Positions 34,693-46,707 are shown, numbered from the stretch's first letter. The stretch is 64,000 nt of DNA from Phaeotremella fagi (GCA_001599715.1 BCHU01000003.1:124001-188000); one strand, 5' to 3'. Numbers and translations: made by a program. Notes: generated by a model from the sequence alone, not told the origin.

Positions 34693-35178
34693 ATGTCCGA
34701 ACCAGACAATGAACAGTTACCCCCAATCACTACCGCCGAAAGCGAGCAATTCGCTTTTTGGCGATCCATCCTCGATAACAAGCAGTCACTCCTCGTCGTT
34801 AACGAGGACGGCTTGACACCACCGACTGGCTTTGTCGCCGTGTGCTTCGATCACGAAAGACGCCCAGAAAACGAGGAAGCCGCTCTTTATCACGAAGCAG
34901 ACTTAATCCGGAGCTGGATCACGGAACACTTCGATACAGCACTCTTTTCCAAAGATTCACAAGAAGTCTTTGAAGATTTGATGGTCTCCAATAAATTTCC
35001 CGAACTCTGGGAAAAAACCAAAATAACCCTCAAGTCTGTTACAGACAAGTTCAACGCCGATCCCACTTTGTTTCCAGAGTTCCATCTCGATTTCGCTGAT
35101 ACAGAAACGGTCGAAAAATTCGAAGACAGTATGGCAGAGTCCCATCCCAATATTTCATTTGCCTGGCGCCAGGTCTGA
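34693..35178 (+). CDS. unknown intronless acidic protein
   Basis: The single exon from the ATG at 34693 (MSEPDNEQLPPITTAESEQF) encodes 161 residues, ending FAWRQV. No family is recognised. It has no signal peptide or membrane segment, and is acidic and rich in Phe, Trp and Glu (FWRSILDNKQSLLVV, WITEHFDTALF). Codons end in C more often than in most neighbours, and the lack of introns is uncommon here. It may be a lineage-specific or acquired gene, or simply a well-expressed one. Confidence 0.6.
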   Translation: MSEPDNEQLPPITTAESEQFAFWRSILDNKQSLLVVNEDGLTPPTGFVAVCFDHERRPENEEAALYHEADLIRSWITEHFDTALFSKDSQEVFEDLMVSNKFPELWEKTKITLKSVTDKFNADPTLFPEFHLDFADTETVEKFEDSMAESHPNISFAWRQV

Positions 35179-35361
35179 TAGTGTCTTCAAGATAGAAAGT
35201 AATGTGACGGAGTTTCGATTGAATAATGGAGGGCTAGGGAGACCATAGTGAATGAATCCTTTCTTTTGCAATAGCGATGTACAGTGGTCGATGCAGTTGA
35301 ATAACAGTTGTAGCTCCACCCATTTATAAACCCTGACTTTCGTTTTCGTTTATAAGAAGTT

Positions 35362-36432
35362 TCAATTCGACTTCCATCCAGCATCTCTCAACTCTTCCTC
35401 CAAATCCTTCATCAACCCAGCTGCAGGTTTGAACCTAGCCAGAGGTGCACCTTGACCTGCCCATTGGGCACCAAATCCATGTTCACCTTTAGATTTAGCA
35501 GCAGCATTCAAAGCTTTACCAGCGTCGTAAGCTATTGGATAATCTGGAACCTGAATATCTGACTCCACGATCATTTCAGTAAACCTGTTCCGTAGACATC
35601 GAGCTGGTCTACCAGATATCTTATCCGTGAATATTGTTTGATAACCCGCCTGACTCCTAAGAGCGTCTTTGTAAAAATCATCAGAAGACGATTCTGGACA
35701 TCCAATAAAAGCCGTTCCAAGTTGAACAGCTACCGCACCGAGATTGAGAGCTGCTGATATACCTTTCCCATCCATTATACCTCCAGCTGCGATAACGGGT
35801 AAAGAAGTTTGGAAGACCAATAATCTTGTTAGAGCCATTGTACCGAGATAAGGATCTTTGATTGAGGTATCAAAGATTCCTCTATGACCACCCGCTTCAA
35901 ATCCTTGAGCTAAAATGATATCTATCCCAGATTTCTCTATTATTTCAGCTTCATCTAAATTAGTCGCCGTTGCTAAGAGTGTTGCACCGTTTTCCTTCAG
36001 TCGTTGAATAACTTTAAGATCTGGTAAACCAAAATGAAAACTGATAATCGGTGGTCGAGTCTCTAGGAGTATTTCCAACATTTCAGTGTCGTCTGCAAAA
36101 GATTTATAAATAGTATTGAGGGATTTCGGAGGTTCGACTTCGAATTCGTTGAAAAAGGGTGTCAGATGTTTTAACCATTTCGATTCCTTTTCGATATTTT
36201 GAGTTGGGGATTGATGAACAAATAGATTTACTTGGAAAGGATTGTTGGTCAATTTTTTGGTATCAACGATCATCTGTTTGGCTGATTGAGGTGTACTTGC
36301 TCCTAACGCTATTGAACCTAGACCACCGGAATTTGAGACAGCAGCTGCTAACGATGGTGTTGAAACCCCTGCCATTGGCGCTTGGATTATTGGGAGACGA
36401 ATCCCAAGTCTAGCGAGGATATTGGAACTCAT
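35362..36432 (-). CDS. nitronate monooxygenase / 2-nitropropane dioxygenase family
   Basis: This FMN enzyme family oxidises alkyl nitronates (propionate 3-nitronate type) to carbonyl compounds. The intronless 356-residue gene has its ATG at 36432. The TIM-barrel markers are LGIRLPIIQAPMAGVSTP, GGLGSIALGA, NPFQVNLFVHQ, ILAQGFEAGGHRG with the catalytic-type His, and AAGGIMDGKGISAALNLGA for phosphate binding. The C-terminus GQGAPLARFKPAAGLMKDLEEEL is usual for class I fungal members. It is probably cytosolic or mitochondrial. Confidence 0.93.
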   Translation of the reverse strand: MSSNILARLGIRLPIIQAPMAGVSTPSLAAAVSNSGGLGSIALGASTPQSAKQMIVDTKKLTNNPFQVNLFVHQSPTQNIEKESKWLKHLTPFFNEFEVEPPKSLNTIYKSFADDTEMLEILLETRPPIISFHFGLPDLKVIQRLKENGATLLATATNLDEAEIIEKSGIDIILAQGFEAGGHRGIFDTSIKDPYLGTMALTRLLVFQTSLPVIAAGGIMDGKGISAALNLGAVAVQLGTAFIGCPESSSDDFYKDALRSQAGYQTIFTDKISGRPARCLRNRFTEMIVESDIQVPDYPIAYDAGKALNAAAKSKGEHGFGAQWAGQGAPLARFKPAAGLMKDLEEELRDAGWKSN

Positions 36433-36624
36433 TGTCCCTTCTTTGAATGTCTGTGTTTACTGCCTTGCTGAAAGACAAGAAAGTGGTGAAGAAAGAAACG
36501 TATTTCTCGATGATTTAATGGTTAGTCATGAAATCGGAATCAATCTTTTCGGGAAATTCCTCAAAATTCAAGGTTACTAAAATGTTGATGTCAACAACCA
36601 AATCCACTCCACAATGAAATCACC

Positions 36625-37458
36625 ATGAGGATAACAAACTATCTTCTAAAGACCTCAGCATCATCTTCAAGATGGTTATCACGTCAAAAGAGGGATCCTT
36701 ATGTTAAACAACGAAACCCCCAAAACAACGCAGAATCAAATTACCGATCCAGATCATCTTTCAAATTAGTCTCTTTATCCGAAAAACATCGTTCATTACT
36801 TAAACCAGGTTCGACGGTCGTTGATCTAGGAGCTTCACCTGGTGGTTGGTCTCAAGTAGCTTCTAACAGAGTTAAGAATGGACGCGTGTTTGCGTTGGAT
36901 CTCTTACCAATGAATGATCTCGACGGTGTCACTTTTATCAAAGGTGATTTCCTATCGGATGAAGTTCGACAGAAATTGTTTCATGAGGTCATGAAAGATG
37001 GTACATCAACTAGTGAAGGTGGAATGGTGGACACTGTGCTCTCTGATATGATGGCTTCGATGTCTGGAGTGAGGGATAGAGATATTCAAGCTAGTTTAGA
37101 TCTGGTCACAGCTGCTACGAATTTTGCGAGGGGTGTACTGAAAACTTCCAACTCTGATGAAGAAGTTGAAATAAATGGGAAAAAGGTTTATTCTGGTGGT
37201 AATCTAGTGTAAGTGATAGTTTTCCACGCATTACTGTATTGACTTTAATAGCATGAAATTCTTTCAACATCCCGATTTAACAGATTTTAGAACTCAAGAG
37301 CTTGATCCATGGTTTGGAAGAGTGTTCACTGAGAAACCCAAGGAATCACGAAGTGGTACGTTCATTTCATTACTCTTGATACTCAATGCTTACAATCTTT
37401 TGAAGAATCAAGTGAAGCCTATTGGGTTTGTCTTGGTTTCAAAGGCTCTCCAAGATAA
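36625..37458 (+). CDS. MRM2: Mrm2, mitochondrial 21S rRNA 2'-O-methyltransferase (FtsJ type)
   Basis: The SAM-dependent FtsJ/RrmJ family methylates the ribosomal A-loop uridine. The ATG at 36625 begins a short presequence (MRITNYLLKTSASSSRWLSR). Then come NYRSRSSFKLVSLSEKH with the catalytic Lys, VVDLGASPGGWSQVA for SAM binding, DTVLSDMMASMSG with the catalytic Asp, and, after a 45 bp intron, MKFFQHPDL. A second intron near 37354-37404 joins ESRS to ESSEAYWVCLGFKGSPR. The last catalytic Lys/Glu residues fit this order. The stop is at 37456-37458. Confidence 0.92.
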
Positions 37459-37634
37459 CGTTATTCATTTATCGATCTGGGGTATTCATGCCATTCAAAG
37501 AACTATCTACAAGGTATTAAATCTTCATCCATATAACGAACAAAATACGAAAGTCCGACGGCCAAAATTAAGATTTCTTCGCTCTATCAAAAAATCAAAT
37601 ATCGAAATTAAAGGTCATAATTTTTTAAATTCAA

Positions 37635-39451
37635 TTAAAGAATAAGTTGAAAAACGAAGAGACCGACGAGACCGAGTATGATAGTTTGGAACGAAGTTAC
37701 GACGGTGGCTATATCAAGATTGTCAGTTCTAATTTCTGTTGATCAAGGAGGTGGATGGAAGAACTTACATGAAGAACCACTGGTAGTACCAGTCGATTGA
37801 GCACTTTCGGCACTAGCAGAACCTGCGGATGAAGCAGCAGATCCAGAACCAGAACCAGAACCGTAACCGGTACCAGTAGTTGGCATTGAAGCTGGCTGAG
37901 AGGTGGTGGTGGAAGTACTGTTGGCAGCTACTTGAGCAACGAAACTGTTGAGATCTGGTGGTGCGTTCCAACTGCTACCGAATGAAGCACCTGGAGTCAT
38001 CATGTGTGGATTCATTGACATCATGAGACGGGAGTAGCTGTGGATCAAGGTAGTCAGTAATCATGTTATCTAATAAATTGGTGATTTAGACTTACAGCAT
38101 ATTCTCGATGATGATTTCTTTGGTGATGACTTCTGAAACAGCACCTGACATATCCCAGTTGTTTCCCCATTCCCAAGCACCGGAACTACCACAAGCTTGT
38201 TTAACTGCAGAACCAGTTTGCATTGGCCCAGAGCCCTATTCGAATTGGATCAGCCACGATAACCAAGAAGAAAAGTAAAAGGAATACTCACAGAGTTCAT
38301 CCAGTTGTTCATCCAACAGTTGACAGAGTTGTCTTTGCAACCGATAACCTGACCTGCACCTGCGGTTTGTGATCCATCAGGAGCGGATTGAGTACCAGTA
38401 GCAAGTTGAGTGAGGTTGTTGTTGACAGTTGATGTTGGTGGATTTACCATACCGAACATTCCTTTAGCACAATGTCCCATGACTGTACAATAATGGAATT
38501 GGGTGATGTTGGATGAAGCGACTGATCCTTGGAATGTAGCGGTGGCGTTGACTGGAAATACAGATGATCAGTATCAAGCTCATGAAAAATTGAAAGATGA
38601 CTTACGTTTTCCAGAGTCGAAATTACCAGTGAGCGAAGTCGACTTGTTACAGATGTTGTTACCGTCACTTAAAGTAGCTGTGTGTGGACCAGCACCCCAA
38701 ACGAATTCGAGGATATCACCTTGTTGACCTTGCACTGCGAGTGGAACGAAACGAAGAACACCCAAAGTTGGAGCAACGATAATGGTGTGAGTAGTAGTAG
38801 CACCCGATGATGTTTGAGTACCAGTAGAACCTGAAGATTCTGATGATCCTGAAGATCCTGATGAACCAGAATCACCAGTTGAAGAACCTGAGTATGATGA
38901 ACCGGAAGAACCAGAACCCCATTGAGTTTGACACATCTATTCAGGAATTAGTCAAAAGAAGGTTCTAGGAAATTGGAAGATTCTACTTACGCTGAGACAG
39001 CTTTGAAGATCACTACCACCGTAGTTGTTCGAACCTGAACCGTAAGAGGGAGAAGACCACGAATTTGGAGAAGACTGTCAATGATTAGTCAATACAGATT
39101 GTACAGTAAATCGTCAAACTCACTATGATGGTAGTGGAGGAAACGACTACACCACCACTTCCACAGTCACCTGAAGAGCACTATACGGGGGTTAGCCGTT
39201 GAAGGTTTGAATGTGGAAAGATTACTCACGTCACTGCCACCACTCCATGAGTTACCAGAAGAACCATAAGATCCACCTGATGATCCGTAAGAGCCACCTG
39301 AGCTACCGTAAGAAGAACCGGAACCGGAGCCACCTGAGGAACCACTCCAAGAACCTGAACCACCACTGGAGTAAACACCAGTAGAAGGTTTTGGAGCCGC
39401 GACAGCTATACCCAAGAAAGGAAGAAGAACGAAAAGTTGTTTAGCGACCAT
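37635..39451 (-). CDS. secreted Ser/Gly-rich cupredoxin-like protein
   Basis: The ATG at 39451 begins a signal peptide (MVAKQLFVLLPFLGIAVAAP). A Gly/Ser/Tyr-rich linker of SYGSSGG repeats follows, then a cupredoxin domain: GVLRFVPLAVQGQQGDILEF, WGAGPHTATL with a His ligand, and FHYCTVMGHCAKGMFGMV, giving the C-x4-H-x4-M set of a type 1 copper site. A second Cys-containing region (CKDNSVNCWMNNWMNS) and a Ser-rich stretch lead to a hydrophobic C-terminal tail (ILGLVGLFVFQLIL), consistent with a GPI-anchor signal. There are about eight exons. Such proteins sit at the fungal cell wall; a copper or redox role is inferred. Confidence 0.85.
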
Positions 39452-40743
39452 TCTGAAAGAAAAGATTTGAAGTTTTGTTTGCGTCAAGCAAGGAAAATGT
39501 TAATGATAATGATTGAAAGAAAAGGGGATGGGATCAATCACGGATTGAATTAAAAGTTCTTGTCAAAAGATTTAAAAGAATGAAGCCGCTGGAATTGAAA
39601 AAAAGAAATGTGGGCGGGTTAGACGAACACGGTTCTGTCAACTAATCAAACAATAAGAAAGAAGAAAAGAAAAAGTTGGGATGGGGAAAGATTCACGATG
39701 AGGGGGAATTGTGTGCTTCTTTATGTATTAACCTCGTTGTCATGGATCTATTCTTTCTTGGTTGCTTTGAAAGAACGAACATGGAGACGGTATCTGGAAA
39801 CGGTCGCTGAACGACGAAGGGATCTTGGATCTTGGAAACTTGGAAACCTCGATTGAATGAATCACTGCTTTGCCACATTCCTTGGTTACCGTTGTTTAGG
39901 CTGGAAACATCAGTTACTGGCTGCGATAAGGTTGAGCCCGTGGATGGTAAGCTTAAGCCTTCAGTAGCGGTAGGGGAGATTGAATTGCATGAATTGGGGT
40001 GTCAGCTTACCAGTGTCAGCTTACCAGAATTCACCTTGCCCGAATGAGTGACCATTGATAAATAAGGATTAGCGAACTTGTCATTTTTAGCTGTGCCACC
40101 CAGTCATCCTTTGCCAGCTGGAATATTTGGTATACTGATGATCATGATGCACGAGTGACTTTTGTCCATCACCAATCTCACAATTAACCAATCCGTTATG
40201 ATATCGTCCTATCAAACATCAGAAGCTCAGGCATACTTTGTGGAGTTGAGAACAGTGGAGATATATGGAATCTATGTCGTGTGACCGCGATTTGGTTCAC
40301 GTTTGATCACGCTCTGTAGGAATGATTCACCATGAACATACCTTTACTCGTATATCTTCAGCTTCGCCCGACTGCTTTGTCCTTGATATCAATGAATCAG
40401 GATGGGATGCTGGTTAGTGTACTCATACATACTCACTTCGCCACAGTTACAGTCAGTGACAAACAATTACAGTAACCGGACCGAACATTAATACCAATTT
40501 ACTCCTACTCCAACACCTACTCCTTCTTCTTGACGATTTATGATTTATACTTCATATAATTGTACAAAAATAGACCATTCCAACTATTAAAATCCTCAGT
40601 TACAGTAATTCTACGATCATTAACACCTGATAAAACAGACAAAACAGATCGCAACTCCTTTCAACAATCCGATTCGGTGACAATACCGACTTTTTCGGTA
40701 TCATTGACGACAACAAAATAAAATTAATACTTATCAACAAACG
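39452..40743. other. 1.3 kb divergent intergenic region
   Basis: This is the largest gene-free gap in the window. It lies between the cupredoxin gene (minus) and the zinc-cluster regulator (plus), so it is probably a large shared promoter. A 14 bp tandem pair (GTCAGCTTACCAGT/A) sits at 40001-40028. No coding exon or tRNA is seen. Confidence 0.45.
40001..40028. repeat. 14 bp tandem duplication
   Basis: GTCAGCTTACCAGT is followed directly by GTCAGCTTACCAGA. It is a two-copy tandem repeat in the large promoter region. Confidence 0.8.
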
Positions 40744-43700
40744 ATGGATCCTAATCAATCGCCTAATCAATGGTATCTAGGTCCAGCTGATCCCTCAACG
40801 TCTGCTTCAGGATCATCATCGAAAAGACCATTCGCTGATGATACATTGGAACAAGCAACTCAGCCACCTAACGCTCGACAATCCACTTCCACTTCCACCT
40901 CCAATCCTCCCAACAACAATCCCGATGATGCAGCACCAAGAAGAGCAGCACAAGCTTGTTTACGATGTCGAAGGCAAAAGTTGAAATGTTCAGGTGGATG
41001 GCCTTGTAAAAGATGTGCGAAATCTAAAAACAATTGTGATTATGGTCGACCTTCAGCTGCAGGTTTCTCACAGAAAGATGGGAATGGATCAGGTTCCAAC
41101 GAAGCTAATACTCGTCTAGAACAGCTTGAGAGTAGTGTAGCCAATCTGCTAGCTGGATTGGCGGGAAACGGAAATACAAACACAAACACAAATGATGGAC
41201 ATGTTGGTTATGCTACTGAAGACGTTTTGAATATTCTAAAATCTGCTGAAAGACGTGCACAAAGTTTTTCGTCTATCGAGGGTGGTGGTCGACCTATGAT
41301 TTTACCTAACGATTTATCTGTTATCCCACCTCCCACCTATACGAGACCATTGGAAAGACCTAGGATTCAATCGACCAATTCACACATCCCCGCTGTCTCA
41401 CCAGAAGATCTTTCACGTATAAATCCATCTCAATACTCGAGTTCACCTTCGAACTTTTCTTTGGGTAATATACATAATCCATCTCCATCGTATACCTCAA
41501 GTGGATTCGATCAATCACCAGCTTCAGCTCAGACTATCAGACCAGATCAAACTACTCCTTCAGAATTTCATACTCAACCACAATCTACTCATACTCATCG
41601 GCTAGGAAAAGGTCAAAAGGCAGAGGAACGGTTGGCAGCAGCTACAGAAGGTGCTTTTGAACCACCATTCAAAGCTTTGGTTTATCAACCTGCAGTCTGG
41701 GATAATAAGGAACAAAGTCGTCGAACCAGTCCGCAACCTAGTGGGACGATAAGTAGGGATGATAGTAGAGATGAATTCGATTTCCCTACCAGTAGATCTA
41801 GAACGGGGTTTAAGGAAAAGGATGATCCTGTGAATACGGGTCTGTTGGAGTTACCGATGGCAGAGACGTTGTTCAGTTTGTGAGTAACTCCCAGATCAAG
41901 GTTTCGTACACATCTAACCCAAACCTAGTTTTATCGAACACTGTCACCCCTTTCTACCAATAGTCAACGTTTCATTATCATTCACGACCATCCGTCAATC
42001 CCCACCGCTGATCAGTTCAATGATAGCCATAGCTGCGAGATTCTACTCCAAATACGCCTCCCGAACACCCTCTCCAAACTATCCACCCATCGACCCATCC
42101 CTCCCAACAAATCTAGCTAACCTAGCTGAATCTCATCTCGCCCAAACCCTACTCCGTAAACAACACGCGCTGACCGACGTTCAAGCGGTTTTACTGTTGG
42201 CTGCTTGGGGACTTCGTTCGGGGGGTAAAGGACCGGATGCTTGGATCGTTACGGGACATGCTGCTAGGATTGCTCGTCGATTGGGGGTTCATAAAGTTTT
42301 AGCTTCGGCTGCTGAAATCGCTAGAGTTGCTCAACCTGGGTCGGAGGAGGCTCAGAAGTTGGAGGCGTTTTTGCCGCAATGGAGAACTTGGTTATGTTGG
42401 TTTTGGTAGGTACATTTTCATGCCATCTCGTTGTTAGAGGTCTCCTAGATCTACCGCAACTTATCCTCTTCATCTTCCATCTTCTTATCTTCAACTGCTT
42501 CATTCTCATTGCCACCCGCCTTCCTTTGGTGAGAATGATTGGCATGAAGGGGTTATTGTATGTCGGGATTAGGAATAAGTGCTTCCTCCTTCCCTTACAT
42601 CTAGTCCAATCGCGGTCGGACACTGGAGACTTATAAATAGCTGAGGTTCTGACATTCACTTTGCTTAGCTTCGATGGCTTCCTCTCACTTGGATTTGGTA
42701 GACCTCAATCAACTCAATTCGAGACAGTTGATGAACAAGGTTTTCTTCAATTACGGCTGAATCAACCAATTCCCAGACCAGGTTCGACTCCTTCAATATC
42801 ACTATACGGAGATGTCTACATCGCAGGTCAAGTTCAACTCACTCAGATCGGAAGAGATCTGATCAATTGGTCTGAAGTTTTATCAGATCCTAGAAGAGGT
42901 ACAGAATCAGATAAAGATTACAGTCTCAGTAAAATGTTCAAAGAACTTAATGGTCGTTTGGATGAATGGTCAAGACTTTGGGTCTGGAATGGTAAGTTCT
43001 GCATTCAGGAGTTTTGGCTGATCAATAGGATCACCTTATGCTCTGTATCTCGGTTCTTCTGCCCGTATCACACGACTTCAAGCTGAACATATGCGACTCT
43101 GTTTAAATTCTTTCGCGTTGAAATCTGGACCTGATGAAGATGAGATGATAGCTGGATATCTCAAGAAAGCTCTGAACGCTGCTATGTCAACTATCCAAAC
43201 TCATTATGAAAGTAGTCAAACGGATTTAGCGTTGAGTTTCGCAACTGACGTAAGTTAACTATTCGTTGAAGAGGATAGAATTGACAAAATTATTTAGTAT
43301 TTAACAATCACTCTTTCACAAGCTGCTGTCTTCCTTATTAGGATAAACAAAGCTCCAGTCCCGGTCAAAACCATCGTCGCAGTCGATCCATCAGTTGTCA
43401 AACATTATCTCAAAATGTCGATCGATCTATTAGAAACAGCAGATCTAAGTGAAACCAGAATCTCAACCTACCTAGCCAAAACAATCAGAGACATCAGTCG
43501 AGCAGCAGGGATAACGGGAATAGGAACGGTGGTATACGATGATCCAGAAGCAGTTGACAGTCGTCCACACACTTCAGTATCATATCCACCGGTCCCAGGA
43601 ACTAATTCGGAAGAAGATCCAGAACCAATTCCATTCGATCTAGAATCGTTCCTCCAGTTTGATAGTCAACTGGATCTGGGTTATCTTTTGGGTCTACCTG

Positions 43701-43867
43701 GTGATAACTCTGCTACTACCGTTAATGGACCTGGTACTTTTGGATTTGGGATGGGATCTTTAGACGCTTTAGGCGCTGCGGGCTATAATAATGAATTTGG
43801 ATTTGGATTGGGAAATATGGGAGGGTTTAATAATAATATGGGCGGTGGAATGGACGGTTTTCAATAA
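40744..43867 (+). CDS. Zn(II)2Cys6 transcription factor
   Basis: This is a fungal-type nuclear regulator. The ATG at 40744 precedes a Ser/Thr/Asn-rich lead and the zinc cluster AQACLRCRRQKLKCSGGWPCKRCAKSKNNC, which has the six cysteines. A coiled segment (LEQLESSVANLLAGL) and a long Pro/Ser linker follow. The middle-homology region then reads MIAIAARFYSKYA, VQAVLLLAAWGLRSGG, HAARIARRLGVHK and, across an unusually long intron (42406-42668), WFCFDGFLSLGFGRP. The C-terminus is Gly/Asn/Phe-rich (FGFGLGNMGGFNNNMGGG), a plausible activation segment. There are about six exons. Its targets cannot be inferred. Confidence 0.93.
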
Positions 43868-44266
43868 AACTGATCTAGTCTTACGAATACAACTGGAAGG
43901 TAGAGTAAGTAGCAGCTACATCTCAGATGGTTTATTGCCCCATGCAAAAGTCTTTTAATATTGTATTTCAGCCTTCGTACGTTTGCATTGTGTTTAGTAT
44001 CCCAACTTCGTAAGGTAGCACATGGCCGAAGGCTATGAACAATCTTATTCAGCATTCTCATGGCTTAGGCAATGATACATCCAAATCATGTTCTAGTCGT
44101 AGTTAAGAATAAACATGATCAACAATCATGTCATTCATGTCAACTCATTGTAATGTATAAGAACATACTTGCATCCGTAGTCATCATCTCAATCTCCATT
44201 CTTCTTTCGCTACAATTCTCAAAATCTAAATCCACAATCAACCCCCAAATCCAACTTGAATCAGAA

Positions 44267-45120
44267 ATGTCTTCACCCGTAGCCTTCATTTTAGGAGCAG
44301 GTCCAAATGTTGGTCAATCAGTCGGCAAACTACTTTTAGAGAATGGATACAAAGTAGCCTTAGGCTCGAGGAATCTTAAAGCCTCACCTGAAAGTTCTTC
44401 GATCCAGGTTAAACTTGATTTACACGATGTTACATCTATCGAAAGTGCTTTCAAGGATGTCGAGAAACAATTAGGTGCACCACCTTCGGTAGTCATTTAT
44501 AATGGTTAGCTAATCTTCTACAACAAGACGCATCGTATATCATACTGACCCAAGTACAGCTGCTGGCTCTACATCACCACCAAAACCCAATGATCCACTC
44601 TCAGTCCCTACAGAATCATTCCTCAGAGACATCAAATTCGGTTCAAACGTCTTCGCAGCTGCTCAAACTGCATTGAACGGATTCCGTCAACTCAAAGGTC
44701 CAAAGACGTTCATTGTAACAGGAAATATCTTACCGTTCGTACCACCAGTCGTACAATTCACTACGCTCCAGACACAGAAGATTCTGGGAGCTCATTTGAT
44801 GCATCTTTTCCATGATGCATACAAAGGCGAGGATATTAGGTTAGTCTTTCTTTTTCATTGGTATGTTGAATATGGACTGATTTGTTAGATTTTATTACGC
44901 TTCGGAGGTCAATGAACAGACTGGAAAACCTATTTTGACGAATGGGGAGAATCACGCTTTGGCTTACAAGAGGTTCATTGATTCTGAGGAGATCTTGGAA
45001 TGGGAACAACGGTATGTACCTTCTGTTCTCGACTGTTTGTTGCACTTGAAACTGATTTCTTTCGTTAGATTCCATACCGGTGGTGTTGCTCATGACAAAT
45101 CTAAAGACCCAGTCGCTTAG
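44267..45120 (+). CDS. short-chain dehydrogenase/reductase-like protein
   Basis: The ATG at 44267 (MSSPVAFILGAGPNVGQSVG) starts a Rossmann fold with a GAGPNVG turn, then ALGSRNLK, VKLDLHDVTS and VVIYNAAGS. Three introns follow, joining to FLRDIKFGSNVFAAAQ, TFIVTGNILPF and YYASEVNEQTGKPILTNGE. The region where SDRs carry Tyr-x3-Lys reads TTLQTQK; the Lys is kept but the Tyr is not, so activity is doubtful. An upstream in-frame ATG at 44153 would add a hydrophobic helix (ILASVVIISISILLSLQF), giving a possible membrane-anchored form. Confidence 0.8.
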
Positions 45121-45257
45121 GAGACATGAAGAGCTTGCTGCATGACTGGATTCAATGCTTTATACTTCTTTTTTATGTATATGTTAGCTCAGTAATCGAC
45201 TGCAATAAGTACTACACTACAAGATTCATCTCAAACTCCTAAATATATTACAAAACC

Positions 45258-46397
45258 TCACAAAATTCTGCCCACCTCCTCGACCAGCGTTTTAAACTCT
45301 AAAGCGAGGGTTGCAACATCGAAAGCAATCTTAGACACACGCTCTGCCTCACCCTCCAACTCTGTCTGATATTCTTTGACACATTCATCAATAGCAGAAA
45401 TGAGCTCAGAATGAGTATTCGTGAATGGTTCTATACCAGCGTCTGTTGCTTGTTCTAATAAACCTTTGTGGTGGTCGAGAATCTTGGACTGGAGCTCTGT
45501 ACTATCATACCAAAAGGATCTACTGAAGATGTACTGCCAACTCAAATCCTTTGTGATGGTATATTTCTCGTTGTCTGTGAGTGGTGGTTCGATGGTTTGA
45601 AGAGCTTTGTAGAAGGTATGAATTCTATCCATTGTTGCCTTGTATTTCGGTTCGACAATACAATCAAATAAGGATCTTGTGTATTCTGTTGAGCTTGGTT
45701 CTGGTATATCTTCCGAGTGTCCAAAAACCATAGCCTTGTATCTTTTCTTGAGGTGACCATTAGCATCAAAATCTAAATTGAGATGGAAGACTGTAGGGTT
45801 GAACCACTTTCCCTCCTCAATTCCATTCCAAACAAGGTCTTTTGCTTCTGCAAGTTGACTGATTGCTGTATCTTGAGTAGAAACCGACTTGATTTGTGTA
45901 TAAGCAACCCGTTTTAAAGCTTTGAGTACAATGATGCTTTTGACTAAGTTATTGGTGGTCGATGGAACTTCGACAGGTTCCCCCATGAGATTCTTCAAGA
46001 CTGTCTCGCGGTGGTATTGATTAATAGTCTCATTCTCTATTTGACGTTCAGCTTCGAATTCCGTAACATGACTATCTACTAGTATACCTAAAATTTGTAT
46101 GAGAAAATCCTGGGATGGCTTCTTCAATGTTGAAGCGGTAGGTCAACACTCACTAAGCTTATTATGAAATAAAACAAAGATATTTGTATCAAGATCTTCT
46201 CGTATTCTCTTTGTAGTTTTTAGACCAAAGTTCAGCCTACAAGTATCCATGTTTATTGAGATACTCTCATCTATTGAATCATCCCACTTCTTGTATGCTT
46301 CTACAAGCAATCTACCATTCTCACTACCATATTTGCCACCATAGAGTTGAATGAAGTCTAACATTGTGATTTCATCTTTGGTTGTGTTGGACGACAT
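45258..46397 (-). CDS. island-2 paralog 1 (unknown family)
   Basis: The family is not recognised. It has two exons. Exon 1, from the ATG at 46397 (MSSNTTKDEITMLDFIQLYG), includes the shared AYKKWDDSIDESISINMDT. A phase 1 intron near 46089-46156 follows. Exon 2 carries TTNNLVKSIIVLKALKRVA, AEAKDLVWNGIEEG, TEYTRSLFDCIVEPKYKATM, LTDNEKYTITKDLSW and the C-terminal HSELISAIDECVKEYQTELE. There is no signal peptide or membrane helix; it is predicted to be largely helical. It is followed by two further copies on the same strand. Confidence 0.8.
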
Positions 46398-46707
46398 GTT
46401 GAACTATGAATATACTCTTTGTGTTTTGAGGGGTTAATTAGAGGTTGAGGAAGTATGTCAAAAACTGAATTGTTTGGAATAGAGAGAAAGAAATAAGCGG
46501 GGGGATTCAATCAGTATATTTCTCACAGATCAAAAAATGTTTGGAAGGCTCCATCAGTACATTCAAAATCAGCCTCAACTACCTTTCATCTCATGGAATT
46601 TTCTAGTATTCAGAATACAAAGGTGCAGAGAGTTATCCTGTACTTTCGAAAATCATTGTTTCACTCAGTCTAAATATTACAAAACCGGACCTCTTCAGCT
46701 ACCCAGC
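46398..46707. promoter_or_regulatory. island-2 paralog 1 promoter with shared element
   Basis: About 310 bp. TTGGAAGGCTCCATCAG lies at 46541-46557, 144 bp upstream of the ATG at 46397. Very similar strings sit at the same distance upstream of the other two paralogs. Confidence 0.55.

Noticed and set aside
37459..37645. continuation of the MRM2 frame to 37645
   Set aside because: A good intron near 37354-37404 restores the family C-terminus and ends the protein at 37458; the longer frame is read-through of that intron.
42406..42668. possible C/D box snoRNA in the long regulator intron
   Set aside because: A CTGA occurs near the end, but no matching C box or terminal stem could be found by eye.
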